Assembly: GCA_028821575.1 (NCBI GenBank)
Contig: JAPPFW010000007.1
Span: 1 to 64,000 of the forward strand
DNA: 64,000 nucleotides
Direction of reading: 5' to 3'
Source of the DNA: a bacterium
Lineage (GTDB): Bacteria > Actinomycetota > Acidimicrobiia > Spongiisociales > Spongiisociaceae
A program made the translations under genes and the position numbers. Of this stretch, positions 52,101 to 61,643 are shown in pieces. The notes under the pieces were generated by a model. It worked only from the letters and a program-made list of their open reading frames with translations. It was not told the origin of the DNA and made no database searches. Numbering within the stretch: the first letter of the stretch is position 1; the number at the start of each line of letters is the position of its first letter.

Positions 52101-53069
52101 GTGACCGGCATAGCCGTTCCGCTGGGGGAGGGGATCCACCGCATCAGCCTGGCCCTTCCGCCCTTGGGTCCTAAGACGGTGAACTGCTACGCAGTCGAGG
52201 GCGGCGACGGGCTCACGCTGATCGACTGCGGCGTCAACACCCGCCGCGAGCTGGACGTCCTGCTCGAGGGTCTACGACAGGTGGGCGGCGACGAGGCGGC
52301 TCTGCGGCGGCTGATCTGCACCCATCTTCACTTCGATCACATGGGAGGCGCGGCGGCCCTGCTGTCCGATCATCCGGCCGAGTTCGTGATGCACACGTCG
52401 GTCACAGGACTGGTGGACTGGTACAACGACCGGGACGGGCACCGGGAGTACCTGGTGCAATTGGTGCGGGAGCACGGGGGTCCGTCCCGAGAGACGGCCC
52501 TCATGGGCGCCGTGTGGCAGCGACGGTCCTTCCGGGGTTACGCGGTCCCGCCCAGCCGTCCCGTCGGCGACGGTGACCGCATCGAGCTAGGAGGGGGCCG
52601 TTACCTGGAGGTGATCCACGCGCCCGGCCACGACCGGACCCATATCTGCCTGGTCGACAGCCGCACCGGCCATCTCTTCGCCGGCGACCACATCCTGCCG
52701 AGGATCACGCCGTTCGTACCCTACGACCCCGACCGGGACGCGCTCGGCGACTATCTGGAGTCGCTCGAGAGAATCGTCGAACTCGACCCGCCCAGGACGC
52801 TACCCGGCCATGGGGAGTCGCTTGACGGCGGCGGTGAGAGAGCGCTCCAGATCATGGAGCACCATGAGGAACGGTTGCGGGTCGTCGCCAAGGCTGCAAC
52901 GGGGCAGACCACCGACGCTTGGGGTGTGATGAACGAGGTGTTCGGCGCCGGACTCGACCCGGTCTCGAGTGTCCTCGCCCTGCTCGAGACCCTCTCCCAT
53001 CTCGAACACCTGGCTCGGACGGGCAGACTGGCGAAGCGGTTCGAGGAAGGCTTGCCCCACTACGGATGA
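52101..53069 (+). CDS. Metallo-beta-lactamase fold hydrolase
   Basis: 322 aa from GTG. Metal motif THLHFDHMGGAAALL (about residues 74-88), HAPGHDRTHICLVD, FAGDHILPRITPF and LPGHGESL. A C-terminal helical region (about 250-322) is of the kind seen in hydrolases of the glyoxalase II/LACTB2 type. The substrate is unknown. Confidence 0.9.
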   Translation: MTGIAVPLGEGIHRISLALPPLGPKTVNCYAVEGGDGLTLIDCGVNTRRELDVLLEGLRQVGGDEAALRRLICTHLHFDHMGGAAALLSDHPAEFVMHTSVTGLVDWYNDRDGHREYLVQLVREHGGPSRETALMGAVWQRRSFRGYAVPPSRPVGDGDRIELGGGRYLEVIHAPGHDRTHICLVDSRTGHLFAGDHILPRITPFVPYDPDRDALGDYLESLERIVELDPPRTLPGHGESLDGGGERALQIMEHHEERLRVVAKAATGQTTDAWGVMNEVFGAGLDPVSSVLALLETLSHLEHLARTGRLAKRFEEGLPHYG

Positions 53070-53091
53070 TAACCGGATTTCGCTCGCGGTG

Positions 53092-53295
53092 TCAGGCGGG
53101 TCGGAAACCCCGGTTGCGCGCCTCGGCCAGCGTGTCGGGACCGTAGGTCTGCACCAGCTTGCGGGCCAACAGGTCGTCGCACTCGATCCGCGCAGCGAGC
53201 AAGGAGAACTGCTCGGGGTCGTCGCAGTCGTACACGGTCATCGTATCCCGGACACCCACGAATCGGCTGGCCTCCAGACGTCGCACTCGAGCCAT
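53092..53295 (-). CDS. Conserved hypothetical small protein
   Basis: 67 aa, beginning MARVRRLEASRFVGVRDTMT, with VYDCDDPEQFSLLAARIE and LARKLVQTYGPDTLAEARNRG. It looks like a compact alpha/beta or helical domain. I do not recognise the family. It starts 2 bp after the zinc-ribbon gene stop and belongs to the same three-gene minus unit. Confidence 0.65.
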   Translation of the reverse strand: MARVRRLEASRFVGVRDTMTVYDCDDPEQFSLLAARIECDDLLARKLVQTYGPDTLAEARNRGFRPA

Positions 53296-53297
53296 CT

Positions 53298-53627
53298 TCA
53301 ACGTCCCCCGCGGCGCTGTCGAACTCCCGTCTTGACATCGGTGCCGCACATCGGGCATGGGGCGACCGCGATCTCCCCCACTATGAAGCTGAAACCGCAG
53401 TTCCGGTCGGGACAACGCGCCCTGCGGGACGGCCGCTCGGGAGGTGGGGGCGGTGGGGCCATGGGTCCCTGTGGCCCGCCTCCGGGCGGCCCGGCTTGGG
53501 GGCCCGCACCGGCGCCGGGTTGCGCCCCGGCCCGGACCTCGTTCGTCACGCCGCAGGCCGGGCAGGCGTAACGGCCCGGTCGCATGACCTCGAATCCCGT
53601 ACCGCAGCGACCGCATCGTGCTCTCAT
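53298..53627 (-). CDS. Double zinc-ribbon protein with Pro/Gly-rich linker
   Basis: 109 aa. N-terminal CGRCGTGFEV and YACPACGVTN (two CxxC), a low-complexity Gly/Pro/Ala linker (about 33-68), then CPDRNCGFSF and CPMCGTDV (CxxxxC and CxxC). Two zinc ribbons separated by a flexible linker. Function unknown. Its start overlaps the next upstream gene's stop by 4 nt. Confidence 0.7.
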   Translation of the reverse strand: MRARCGRCGTGFEVMRPGRYACPACGVTNEVRAGAQPGAGAGPQAGPPGGGPQGPMAPPPPPPERPSRRARCPDRNCGFSFIVGEIAVAPCPMCGTDVKTGVRQRRGGR

Positions 53628-54067
53628 ACCGGCTCCTCTTCGCTCACACGTTCACCCAACGCGCCTATGCCGGCCAGGTATCCCGCCTCAGCGGCCAGTA
53701 CCTGCGCTATGTCGGCGGTGGGGTAGTCGTGGCCTCTCCTCACCAGTTCGTTCTGAATGTACTCGATCGCGGCGCCCTCCCCGCCGGCCACCACCCGCAG
53801 GCCCTTCCGCCGGCGCGAGGGCACGGCCAGGCCCTGCAGGTAGTGCGTGGACCATTCGATGATCCGGCGCACCCCGGCCTTCCCGATCCGCTCCACTAAC
53901 TCCGGATCCAGGCTGGCGAGCGCGAATTCGACGGCATCGTTGACCACGTAGACGGGCGGCTCGGGCCTCCCCCGGCGGCCGGCTTCCCGGAACACCACGA
54001 CCACCACCCCGAGCAGGAGGGCCGCCAGGAACAGGAATCCGATCGCCGCCGCGACACCGGGAGACAT
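53624..54067 (-). CDS. Membrane-anchored conserved protein
   Basis: 147 aa. One N-terminal membrane segment (about 5-28, VAAAIGFLFLAALLLGVVVVVF), then a soluble part with YVVNDAVEFALASLDPELVE, RIIEWSTHYLQGL and YPTADIAQVLAAEAGYLAGI. Helical; unrecognised family. First gene of the three-gene minus unit ending at 53092. Confidence 0.7.
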   Translation of the reverse strand: MSPGVAAAIGFLFLAALLLGVVVVVFREAGRRGRPEPPVYVVNDAVEFALASLDPELVERIGKAGVRRIIEWSTHYLQGLAVPSRRRKGLRVVAGGEGAAIEYIQNELVRRGHDYPTADIAQVLAAEAGYLAGIGALGERVSEEEPV

Positions 54068-54726
54068 GGCAGGCAGCCTACCGGTCGACAGTCCCCTCCC
54101 CGCTCACGAACCCAAGGGGGCGCACGGCGCCACTTCCTCGCTGTGGTGACTGGCAGCGAGGACGCAGACGCGATGCCGAAGGGGAGTTCATATACTCGGT
54201 CTGAGGGCTCTTCAACCACACGACACCGCAAGACCGCTCCAGCAGGATGATATGGGACCTCAAGCCGAACACGGCATACACTCTCAATGCAAGGATCTGC
54301 AAGCAGGTCAACCAACATACCGTGCGGCGACCGGGTGACCATCAACTCACACTCGTGGGTGAACGCCTGCCGCCACCACTACGAGGGCACGGCAGCAGCC
54401 GGAGAAAGCACCTCTTGACGATCAGCCAGATCGCCCAGTCACGATCACTCAGCTTCCTCACTCTGTGACGACACGGCAGTTCACTCCGGACTTGCGATGC
54501 GGTTCGTCAGGCTCCTGCCCGTTACATGGCGGCGTATTGGTCTGGCCGTTCTCGTTTGTGCCCCGGCAGGTGCCGTGCCCTTGCCGGCTGAGGGCGCAGT
54601 TGCGGAAGGTTCCTGCGGTTATGGTGGTGTGGCGGCCGGTCGGTGAGTAGGTCCGTCGTATGGGGCGGATGTTCGGGGGGCTTTCCGGTCTGTTTATGTC
54701 ACACACCCCCACTAAGATACGAACAT
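54068..54726. other. Long intergenic region, no gene supported
   Basis: About 660 bp between the membrane-anchored protein and the HNH gene. ORFs here are short and lack family features; GC drops a little. It ends in GTCACACACCCCCACTAAG just before the HNH start, a stretch like the leader often found before 13E12-type genes. It may be the scar or flank of that element. Confidence 0.4.
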
Positions 54727-54733
54727 ATGTACG
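54720..54733. promoter_or_regulatory. SOS-box-like sequence over the HNH start codon
   Basis: CGAACATATGTACG covers the start ATG of the HNH gene. It matches the mycobacterial/actinobacterial LexA box core CGAAC-N4-GTTCG with one mismatch (GTACG). LexA control of 13E12-type genes is known in Mycobacterium tuberculosis; here it is a prediction. Confidence 0.5.
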
Positions 54734-56094
54734 GATACCTACTCGACTTCCCGGACCACGACACGGTCCAACGACGGTGCCTCGACGGAGTGGGGACCGG
54801 GACGTCCGAGGACATGTTCACCACGCGTTACCAGAGGGAGCGGCAGCGGGTTTATGACCGGGCCTCCCACATGGCCGACAGCGGGGCTTACACACATGCC
54901 GATGTGGAGGACGCCAAGTCGGAAGCAGCCCTTGTCCGTGCCGAAGCGCAGGCGAGCCGGGCCCGGGGCGACCAGATCGGGTGGGTGCGGCACATGCTCA
55001 GAGGGGCCGCCGCGGCCCGGTTGGGGTACCGCAGCCCCGTAGAGATGGTGGCTTCGCGTCTCGATACGAAGCGGTCCGTCGCCACTGAGTTGGTGTATCT
55101 ATCCGAGCGGCTGGGGGACCACCAGATCGCGGGTATCCGTAGCGGGGCCGTCTCATACGAGCGGGCCCTGGCGGAAACCCGCCTCGCCGACGCAGGCGCA
55201 TCCGGCGAGGTGATCGAAGGTAGTCGGGACCTGGACCTCGAAGAGGTCGGGCGGCTGCTCCGGTCCCATCGGAAGATGAGCAGAGCCGACGAGCGGGCAG
55301 TCTTCGAGGACCAGTACATCTCCATGCAGCCCTCTTGGGACGGCAGCCACGTAAAGGTCAACGGACGGCTCGGCGCCCTCGAAGCCGACATATGCCGCCA
55401 AGGTCTGGACCGCAGAGGCGAGCGACTGGTCCCCTCAGGCGAAGCCCGCCCTGATGCCGGACAGAGACGAGCCCTAGCGCTCACCACCATGTGCCAGGAC
55501 GAATTGGACCGGACCCCCGAGCCGGCCAAGACAACCGCCCAACGCGTCCGCCAAGCCCGCCGCAGACGGCGCGAACCCGCGCTCATGGTCGTAGCCAACC
55601 AGGCTCTCGCGGAGCCGTCCGGCAACGAGCAGGGCGTAGCGATGCTGGCCGGCGCCAGGGTAGGACCCGACACCGTCGACCTTGTCCGATGCTTGGGTAC
55701 GACTGAGGTCGTGACAGTGGCCGGACAGAGCATTCTCCAGCATGGAACCACCACCTCGATGCGTCCATCGCTACGCAGGGCCGTGTTGGCCCGCGACGAC
55801 GGATGCACCATCGACGGGTGCGTCTCCACCTACCGGCTCGAGGTCCACCACATCGTCCCCCGATCCCAGGGCGGGACCCACACAGCCGAGAACCTGACCA
55901 CGCTTTGCTGGTACCACCACCACGTCGCCGTACACCGCAGAGGTATGCGCGTCGATCCCCAATCACCAACCCGACGCCGCCGGCTGCTGCCACCGAAGGC
56001 AAGAACCTGCGGCTACCAGCCACCGGAACCCGATCCCCACACCCTCGCCATACTCAGAGCACTGCACACCGCCACCGACCGCGCCCCACCCTGA
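54727..56094 (+). CDS. DUF222 / HNH endonuclease (13E12 repeat family)
   Basis: 455 aa from the ATG at 54727, preceded by the SOS-box-like sequence; the track's earlier start adds noncoding sequence. DUF222-type helical region about 20-330 (YEDAKSEA-like HADVEDAKSEAALVRAEAQ, RSVATELVYLSERLGDHQIA, VNGRLGALEADICRQGLDRR). C-terminal HNH: LARDDGCTIDGC, LEVHHIVPRSQGGTHTAENL and TLCWYHHHVAVH, complete metal and catalytic His. These genes are abundant and mobile in actinobacteria, possibly linked to recombination or DNA-damage response. Confidence 0.9.
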   Translation: MYGYLLDFPDHDTVQRRCLDGVGTGTSEDMFTTRYQRERQRVYDRASHMADSGAYTHADVEDAKSEAALVRAEAQASRARGDQIGWVRHMLRGAAAARLGYRSPVEMVASRLDTKRSVATELVYLSERLGDHQIAGIRSGAVSYERALAETRLADAGASGEVIEGSRDLDLEEVGRLLRSHRKMSRADERAVFEDQYISMQPSWDGSHVKVNGRLGALEADICRQGLDRRGERLVPSGEARPDAGQRRALALTTMCQDELDRTPEPAKTTAQRVRQARRRRREPALMVVANQALAEPSGNEQGVAMLAGARVGPDTVDLVRCLGTTEVVTVAGQSILQHGTTTSMRPSLRRAVLARDDGCTIDGCVSTYRLEVHHIVPRSQGGTHTAENLTTLCWYHHHVAVHRRGMRVDPQSPTRRRRLLPPKARTCGYQPPEPDPHTLAILRALHTATDRAPP

Positions 56095-56516
56095 CCAGGC
56101 CACTCCCGCGACCACGCTCCGCCCCCCTCCCCCAGCACCCCGACAGCCCCGATCGCTCCCGACTTCTAGCTCCGGAAATCGGCGTGCCCTGAGTAGACCA
56201 CGGCATCCTCACCGCGGACCCGTCAACGACGCACACTTTCACCGTCCGGGTGACCAAGAGTCAGGTACCGCCGAAAGTCCGCGCAACAAAAGATTCGCCC
56301 CCGGAGGAACCCAACCTGGACGGCCCTCCTAGACGATTAGTTCGAAGGGATCCGACCGGCAATAATGCTTGTCCATCGGTACACAACACGGCCCCGACCT
56401 CACTATCCCTGGGGTTCTTGGGCACGGACTCCGGCTCGTCTTCGAACGCGAAAGCTGCCCCGGACGTGACTCGGAAGCCGGGACACCGCTACCGAGGTAG
56501 GCAAACTACCTAACGA
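56095..56516. other. Intergenic region, no gene supported
   Basis: About 420 bp between the HNH gene and the stop of the first beta-propeller gene. The only sizeable ORF (56250-56513) has no protein-like features. Confidence 0.4.
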
Positions 56517-58592
56517 TCACTGGCCACTGTCGGCTGGCCACTGACCACTGACGGAAGGAAACTGTATCCAGGACGTGTCGGCGAGGGTTTCGAGGTCGGA
56601 GCCCTTGAGTCCTAGCCACGAGAGGGTGAAGAGCGTGTCGTCTACGACCAGGGACCGGGAGATCGGAACCGAGTCCATGTTGGCGTACAGGTCGTAGCCA
56701 ACCAGGTCCTCGTAGTCGAAGTCGGCGTCGAGTTCCTGGCGGATGGCGTCGAGTTCCTCGATCCCGTCCGGTCCGACCCCTAGCACGATCGCTTCGCTGT
56801 GGATCACCCAGTCGTGCTCGCCGTCTCTGTGTCCCCACCACCAGATCGGGAGGATCACCATGCCGGTGGGCGGCCAGTGGAGGAAGGCGTGATGGTCGAA
56901 CTCGGCTTCGGATCTCGACGATTCGGGTAGCGTATAGGTGTGGGTGCGTACCGGGTTCTCCAGGTCGGAGACGTCGAAGAGGGAGACCTGGGTCCCTCTG
57001 ATCCGGCCCTGCTGGTCGGCGTCCTGGCCGACGCCCAGTAACAGTCCGTCGCCGATCGGATGCAGGTAGGCCGAGTAGCCCAGGATCTTGAGTTCTCCCA
57101 GCACCTCGGGAGCAGTCGGATCGGACAGATCGATGGTGTAGAGGGGATCGGTCTGGCGGAAGGTGACCACGTAGCCGACCTCACCCATGAACCTCACGGC
57201 GAAGATCTGCTCACCTTCCCCGAGGCCCCCCACCGAGCCCACCACGCGCAGCTCGCGACCATCGCGTTCCAGCACGTCGACGCGGCTCTCCGACGAGCCG
57301 TCCCACCACCACCAGTTGGGCAGATCGGTCGACGCGACCCGCAGGTACCCGGCGTGTTCCGACATGGCGAACTGGTTGAGCAGGAAGCCGTCGACCGATC
57401 CACTCGCCTCGTACACCGGACCGCCGGGCCCGCTGATGTCGAAGCGGTGGATTTGCGTGGTGACACTCTCCACATCGCCTTGCCCCGCGTCGTCCCAGTC
57501 GATCCATCGGTGGCTGGCCACGTAGAGTCGCTCCGTCGACCCGTACACAGTGTCACCTCCCGACATGATGGTCGTGACCGTCTCCACATCGATGTCCCCG
57601 CCGATGTCGAACGTGAGTACCGAAAGCGTGTCGAAACCCGAGAACTCCTGGGGTGCGTAACCCGAGGAGCAGTCGATCAACGATCCTTCGGTGGTATTCC
57701 CGTCAACGGTCAACTCGTATCGGGGCGCCCAATGCTCCGCTCCGGACTCCGCGATGATGCTGCGGTTGACCCGCTCCGCCCGTAGCTCGGCCGACTTGTA
57801 GGTGGAGGAGGGATAGACGAACTCGGATCCGATCGCCGGGCCGGAACTCAGGACGAGAGCCACTCTCTCGCCCACCAGCCGCGCCGCCACGAAGTCGGCC
57901 GCCACCATGAGCGTGCCGACCACCCTCATGTTCTCGGGGTCGGACAGGTCTACCTGCGAGACCAGCGTGATCCCGCCCTCTTCCCCTCCGTAGGGGTCGA
58001 AACCGTGCGCCATCAGCACGGCGGTATCGTCTCTCATCAAGAGTTTCTGGTTCCACAGGTCCATGCCCTCCCACGACAGGAGAGGAAGCGAGGAGACCAG
58101 TTCGGGGGAACCCGTAGAAACGTCTATGTAGTGCAGCCCCCGGTAGCCGACAGCCAGGATCCGGCTGCCGTCGGTCTTGACGATATCGGGTTCATCCACG
58201 CCGGCCTCCTGGACGTTGGTGGTCGAATAGTCCACTCCGGCCTGCGGAGACGCCGCGGGATCGGACGAGGAGTCGGCGGCTTCCTCCTCCACCGCCTCCT
58301 CGTAGATGACCGCGTCCGGGTTCCGCTTATGGAAGCCGTATGGCCCCACCCGATCGATCGCTTGGCCGCGGACATGGTCGAGAAAGGCATCGCATGAGTC
58401 GAATTCCACCAGCGCCGAGGCGAACAGACCCACCGGTCCGTCCGGCACGGTGGCGAATGTCGTGGGAGCAGTCGTGACGCTCGAGGCGCCGGTAGTGGTC
58501 GAGGCGTCGGGCGCCTCTTCGTGGGTCTCCGTGGTACAAGAGCCCAGCAAGACGCTCAGCGCAATGAGCCCCGCTACAAGTCTGTACCTCAT
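56517..58592 (-). CDS. Secreted beta-propeller lipoprotein, copy 1
   Basis: 691 aa from the ATG at 58592 (GGGGAGGCACAG upstream). Lipobox LLGSC near residue 18 predicts a lipid-anchored exported protein; a Ser/Thr-rich linker follows. Beta_propel-type repeats (about 110-690) include STTNVQEAGVDEPDIVKTDG, SGGDTVYGSTERLYVASHRW, TQIHRFDISGPGGPVYEASG, LFDVSDLENPVRTHTY. The family is described as a secreted WD40-like propeller; the role is unknown. The last about 10 residues (SGQWPADSGQ) come from a word-repeat tract at the gene end. Confidence 0.88.
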   Translation of the reverse strand: MRYRLVAGLIALSVLLGSCTTETHEEAPDASTTTGASSVTTAPTTFATVPDGPVGLFASALVEFDSCDAFLDHVRGQAIDRVGPYGFHKRNPDAVIYEEAVEEEAADSSSDPAASPQAGVDYSTTNVQEAGVDEPDIVKTDGSRILAVGYRGLHYIDVSTGSPELVSSLPLLSWEGMDLWNQKLLMRDDTAVLMAHGFDPYGGEEGGITLVSQVDLSDPENMRVVGTLMVAADFVAARLVGERVALVLSSGPAIGSEFVYPSSTYKSAELRAERVNRSIIAESGAEHWAPRYELTVDGNTTEGSLIDCSSGYAPQEFSGFDTLSVLTFDIGGDIDVETVTTIMSGGDTVYGSTERLYVASHRWIDWDDAGQGDVESVTTQIHRFDISGPGGPVYEASGSVDGFLLNQFAMSEHAGYLRVASTDLPNWWWWDGSSESRVDVLERDGRELRVVGSVGGLGEGEQIFAVRFMGEVGYVVTFRQTDPLYTIDLSDPTAPEVLGELKILGYSAYLHPIGDGLLLGVGQDADQQGRIRGTQVSLFDVSDLENPVRTHTYTLPESSRSEAEFDHHAFLHWPPTGMVILPIWWWGHRDGEHDWVIHSEAIVLGVGPDGIEELDAIRQELDADFDYEDLVGYDLYANMDSVPISRSLVVDDTLFTLSWLGLKGSDLETLADTSWIQFPSVSGQWPADSGQ

Positions 58593-58691
58593 CTGTGCCT
58601 CCCCGGCGCGAACGCCGACGCTCGTCCGTTCCCGTTCCATGGTTGGACGCTGGGGACCGCTCATACGGTTCCCGCGATCACGCGACCGGCC

Positions 58692-60692
58692 TCAGTACAC
58701 GTACGGGGTCGGACGCGGCGCGAACCTCGTCCACGAGGTCTCGACCAGCGACGCCAGGTCGGATCCCTTCAAACCGGCGTCGGACAGGGTGAAGAGGTTG
58801 TCGCCGATCACCAGGGAACGCCTGATGGGAGCCTGCGTCCACCGGTAGTACCCGGATCCTCCTCCGAGGTCGTCCTCGTCCAGTTCATGCTCGATGGTGC
58901 CCAGCCGCTCTATGCCCCCGGAACCGATCCGCAGCGCGACTGCTCCCTGGTAGCTCACCCACTCGTTGGATCCTTCCTGATATCCCCACCACCCGATGGG
59001 CAGCACCGCCAGGCCGGTCTGCGGCCAGTACAGGAAGGCCCGGTGGTTGAACTCGACCTCCGTCCGGGAGGATCTCGGAAGCCTGTACTGGTGCGTGCGC
59101 ACCGGCTTCGCCGGATCGGACACGTCGAACAGGGACACCTGGGTACCGCGGATACGTCCCTGCTCATTGGCGTCCTGCCCGACTCCCAATACCAGGTCCT
59201 CTCCAACCGGGTGCAGGTAGGCGGAGTATCCCGGGATCTTCAGTTCCCCCCGCACTTCAGGTGCGGTCGGATCGGACAGGTCGACGGTGTACAACGGGTC
59301 GATCTGGCGGAACGTCACCACGTAGCCCATCTCACCGATGAACCGCACCGCGAAGATGCGCTCTCCCCTGCCGAGACCCTTGACCGATCCGACCACGCGG
59401 AGACGGCCCCCGTCCCGCTCCAGCACGTCCACCCGGCTCTCAGAGGTCCCGTCTGCACGCCACCATCCCCATACGGGCAGGTTGGTGGAGGCCACCCGCA
59501 GGTACCCGTCGTGTTCGGACATCGCGAACTGGTTGAGCAGGAGCCCGTCGACTGATCCGCTCGCTTCGTAGACGGGACCGTCGGGCCCGCTGACGTCGAA
59601 GCTATGGATCTGGGTGGTTATCCGGGCGGCATCCGCTGCGTCGAAGTCGTTGCGGTCGATCCAGCGGCGGTTGGCGACGTACAGCCGGTCGGTGGATGCA
59701 TAGACGGTGTCTCCTCCCGCCATGACACTCGCCACGGAACCCACCCGGAGTCCCTCCGACAGGTCGATGTTCAGCACCGACAGGAGGCCGAAGCCGGAGA
59801 ACTCCTGGGGGGCGAAGGTCGCCGAGCAGTCGACCAGGCTCCCCCGGTCGGAACGTCCCTGGGTCTTCAACTCGTACCCCGGCACCCAGTGCTCCAGGGT
59901 CGACTCCCGTATGGCGTTGCGGTTGGAGCGCTCGGCCCTACTCCGGGCCGACTCGAACCCGCTGGCGGGGTAGACGAACTCCCGGTCGATGCGGGACTCC
60001 GACGACACCACCAGGCTGGCCCGGTCATCCACCAGCCGCGCGGACACCAGCCTTCCATCGATGGAAAGACTCGTCACCACCCTCATTACCACCGGCTCGG
60101 ATAGGTCGAACTGGACGACCTCCGCCTTGGGCTCGCCCGTGCCCCCCGGTCCGTAGCTGTTGCCGGACATCATCACGAGGACCGTGTCCCCTCTGAGGAA
60201 GAGTTGGCTGTCCGGAAGCCTCCATCCACCACCCAGGCTGTTCAGCCAGGGCCACAGATCGTACGTGGAGACGACGGCCGGATCGCGGCCCGACACATCG
60301 ATGTGGTACAGCACCCCTCGGGACAGCGCCACTATGCGCGTTCCGTCCGTCTTGACGATGTCGGGCTCGTCGACCCCGGCCTCCTGGACGTTCGTGGCCG
60401 AGTAGTCGACACCTGCCACGGGCGTGGTGGTGCCTTTCGATGCATCTGCCGCAGCTTCCGCCGCCGCGGCCGCGGCCTCCGCCACGTCGAAGGGCTGGTA
60501 GGAATCTCGGCCGGACAAACCGTATGGCCCCACGCGCGCCAGGGATTCAGCCTTGACGTGGTCGAGGAAGGCGTCGCAGTCCTCGAACCGGATCAACTCC
60601 GACGGGGACATCTCCTGCGATGCCGAAGGGGAGGCCATCGCGATGTTGATCACCGCCAGCAGCCCTGCGACGCAAAGTGCGTGCCTTCTCAT
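58692..60692 (-). CDS. Secreted beta-propeller protein, copy 2
   Basis: 666 aa, a tandem paralogue of the downstream gene: the same order of blocks (SATNVQEAGVDEPDIVKTDG, AGGDTVYASTDRLYVANRRW, YEASGSVDGLLLNQFAMSEH, GRIRGTQVSLFDVSDP). Here the N-terminus is a plain signal peptide (LCVAGLLAVINIAMASPSAS) with no lipobox, so this copy would be released or wall-associated rather than lipid-anchored. 99 bp separate the two genes. Confidence 0.88.
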   Translation of the reverse strand: MRRHALCVAGLLAVINIAMASPSASQEMSPSELIRFEDCDAFLDHVKAESLARVGPYGLSGRDSYQPFDVAEAAAAAAEAAADASKGTTTPVAGVDYSATNVQEAGVDEPDIVKTDGTRIVALSRGVLYHIDVSGRDPAVVSTYDLWPWLNSLGGGWRLPDSQLFLRGDTVLVMMSGNSYGPGGTGEPKAEVVQFDLSEPVVMRVVTSLSIDGRLVSARLVDDRASLVVSSESRIDREFVYPASGFESARSRAERSNRNAIRESTLEHWVPGYELKTQGRSDRGSLVDCSATFAPQEFSGFGLLSVLNIDLSEGLRVGSVASVMAGGDTVYASTDRLYVANRRWIDRNDFDAADAARITTQIHSFDVSGPDGPVYEASGSVDGLLLNQFAMSEHDGYLRVASTNLPVWGWWRADGTSESRVDVLERDGGRLRVVGSVKGLGRGERIFAVRFIGEMGYVVTFRQIDPLYTVDLSDPTAPEVRGELKIPGYSAYLHPVGEDLVLGVGQDANEQGRIRGTQVSLFDVSDPAKPVRTHQYRLPRSSRTEVEFNHRAFLYWPQTGLAVLPIGWWGYQEGSNEWVSYQGAVALRIGSGGIERLGTIEHELDEDDLGGGSGYYRWTQAPIRRSLVIGDNLFTLSDAGLKGSDLASLVETSWTRFAPRPTPYVY

Positions 60693-60884
60693 GAGCGGTT
60701 CCTTTCATTGGACAGGCGCTTGCCGGTTGGACGTACGCTACTGGCGGGAGGGTTCCCGGTGCGGCCGCAGCCCTTACGCCGCCAGACACCGGTGGCGCGG
60801 CTGCCCGCAATGGGTTTACCAACGCGGCGGTCAGCCAATTACCCTTGGAGGTGCACATCCACTCGCCTACCGGGAGAACCTCCG

Positions 60885-61643
60885 TTGACGGCCGACGCCC
60901 CCTTGCTCGCCATAGAAGACCTGCACGTGGCCGTGGATGGGAGCCCGATCCTGCGGGGTGTCGACCTGGCGACCAGGCGGGGTGAGATCCATGCCCTGAT
61001 GGGACCCAACGGCTCCGGCAAGTCGACCCTCGCAAAGGTGCTGATGGGCCACCCCGCATACGAGATCACCGCGGGGAGGGTCTACTTCGACGGGGAGGAC
61101 ATCACAGATGCCGATCCGCCGTCGCGAGCCCGCAGGGGCATGTTCCTCGCCTTCCAGTACCCGGAGGAGATCCCGGGGGTGTCGGTGGTCAACTTCCTAC
61201 GCACCGCACTGACCAACCGCACCGGGATCGACTATACGGTGCTCGAACTCCGCCTGAGGGTGATGGATGCCATGGCGGCGCTCGGAATGGACTCGACCTT
61301 CGCCGACCGGTACGTCAACCAGGGCTTCTCGGGTGGCGAGCGCAAGCGGAACGAAGTGCTGCAGATGGCGGTGCTGGAGCCTGAGCTGGCCATCATGGAC
61401 GAGACCGACTCGGGCCTCGACATCGATGCCCTCCAGATCGTGGCGGAGGGAGTGAACGGGTTGGCCGGACCGGAACGGGGATTCCTTATCATCACCCACT
61501 ACCAGCGGCTTCTCGATTACATCACCCCCGACACCGTCCATGTCCTGGTCGACGGCCGGATCGTTGCCTCGGGTGGGCCGGAGTTGGCCCGGCGTCTCGA
61601 ACTCGACGGATACGAGGCCTTCCGGGCGGTGTCCGCAGCATGA
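60885..61643 (+). CDS. sufC: Fe-S assembly ATPase SufC
   Basis: 252 aa from a TTG with GGGAG 10 nt upstream; homology starts right after (LLAIEDLHVAVDGSPILRGV). ABC ATPase: Walker A MGPNGSGKSTLAKVLMGH, signature GFSGGERKRNEVLQM, Walker B LAIMDETDSGLDIDALQIV, typical SufC. It energises the SufBCD scaffold, but sufB and sufD are not in the window. Its stop overlaps the sufS ATG. Confidence 0.96.
   Translation: MTADAPLLAIEDLHVAVDGSPILRGVDLATRRGEIHALMGPNGSGKSTLAKVLMGHPAYEITAGRVYFDGEDITDADPPSRARRGMFLAFQYPEEIPGVSVVNFLRTALTNRTGIDYTVLELRLRVMDAMAALGMDSTFADRYVNQGFSGGERKRNEVLQMAVLEPELAIMDETDSGLDIDALQIVAEGVNGLAGPERGFLIITHYQRLLDYITPDTVHVLVDGRIVASGGPELARRLELDGYEAFRAVSAA

Noticed and set aside
54068-54726. 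Extra HNH coding upstream of 54727
   Set aside because: The track start at 54643 adds residues of non-coding type; the SOS-like box and family start support 54727.
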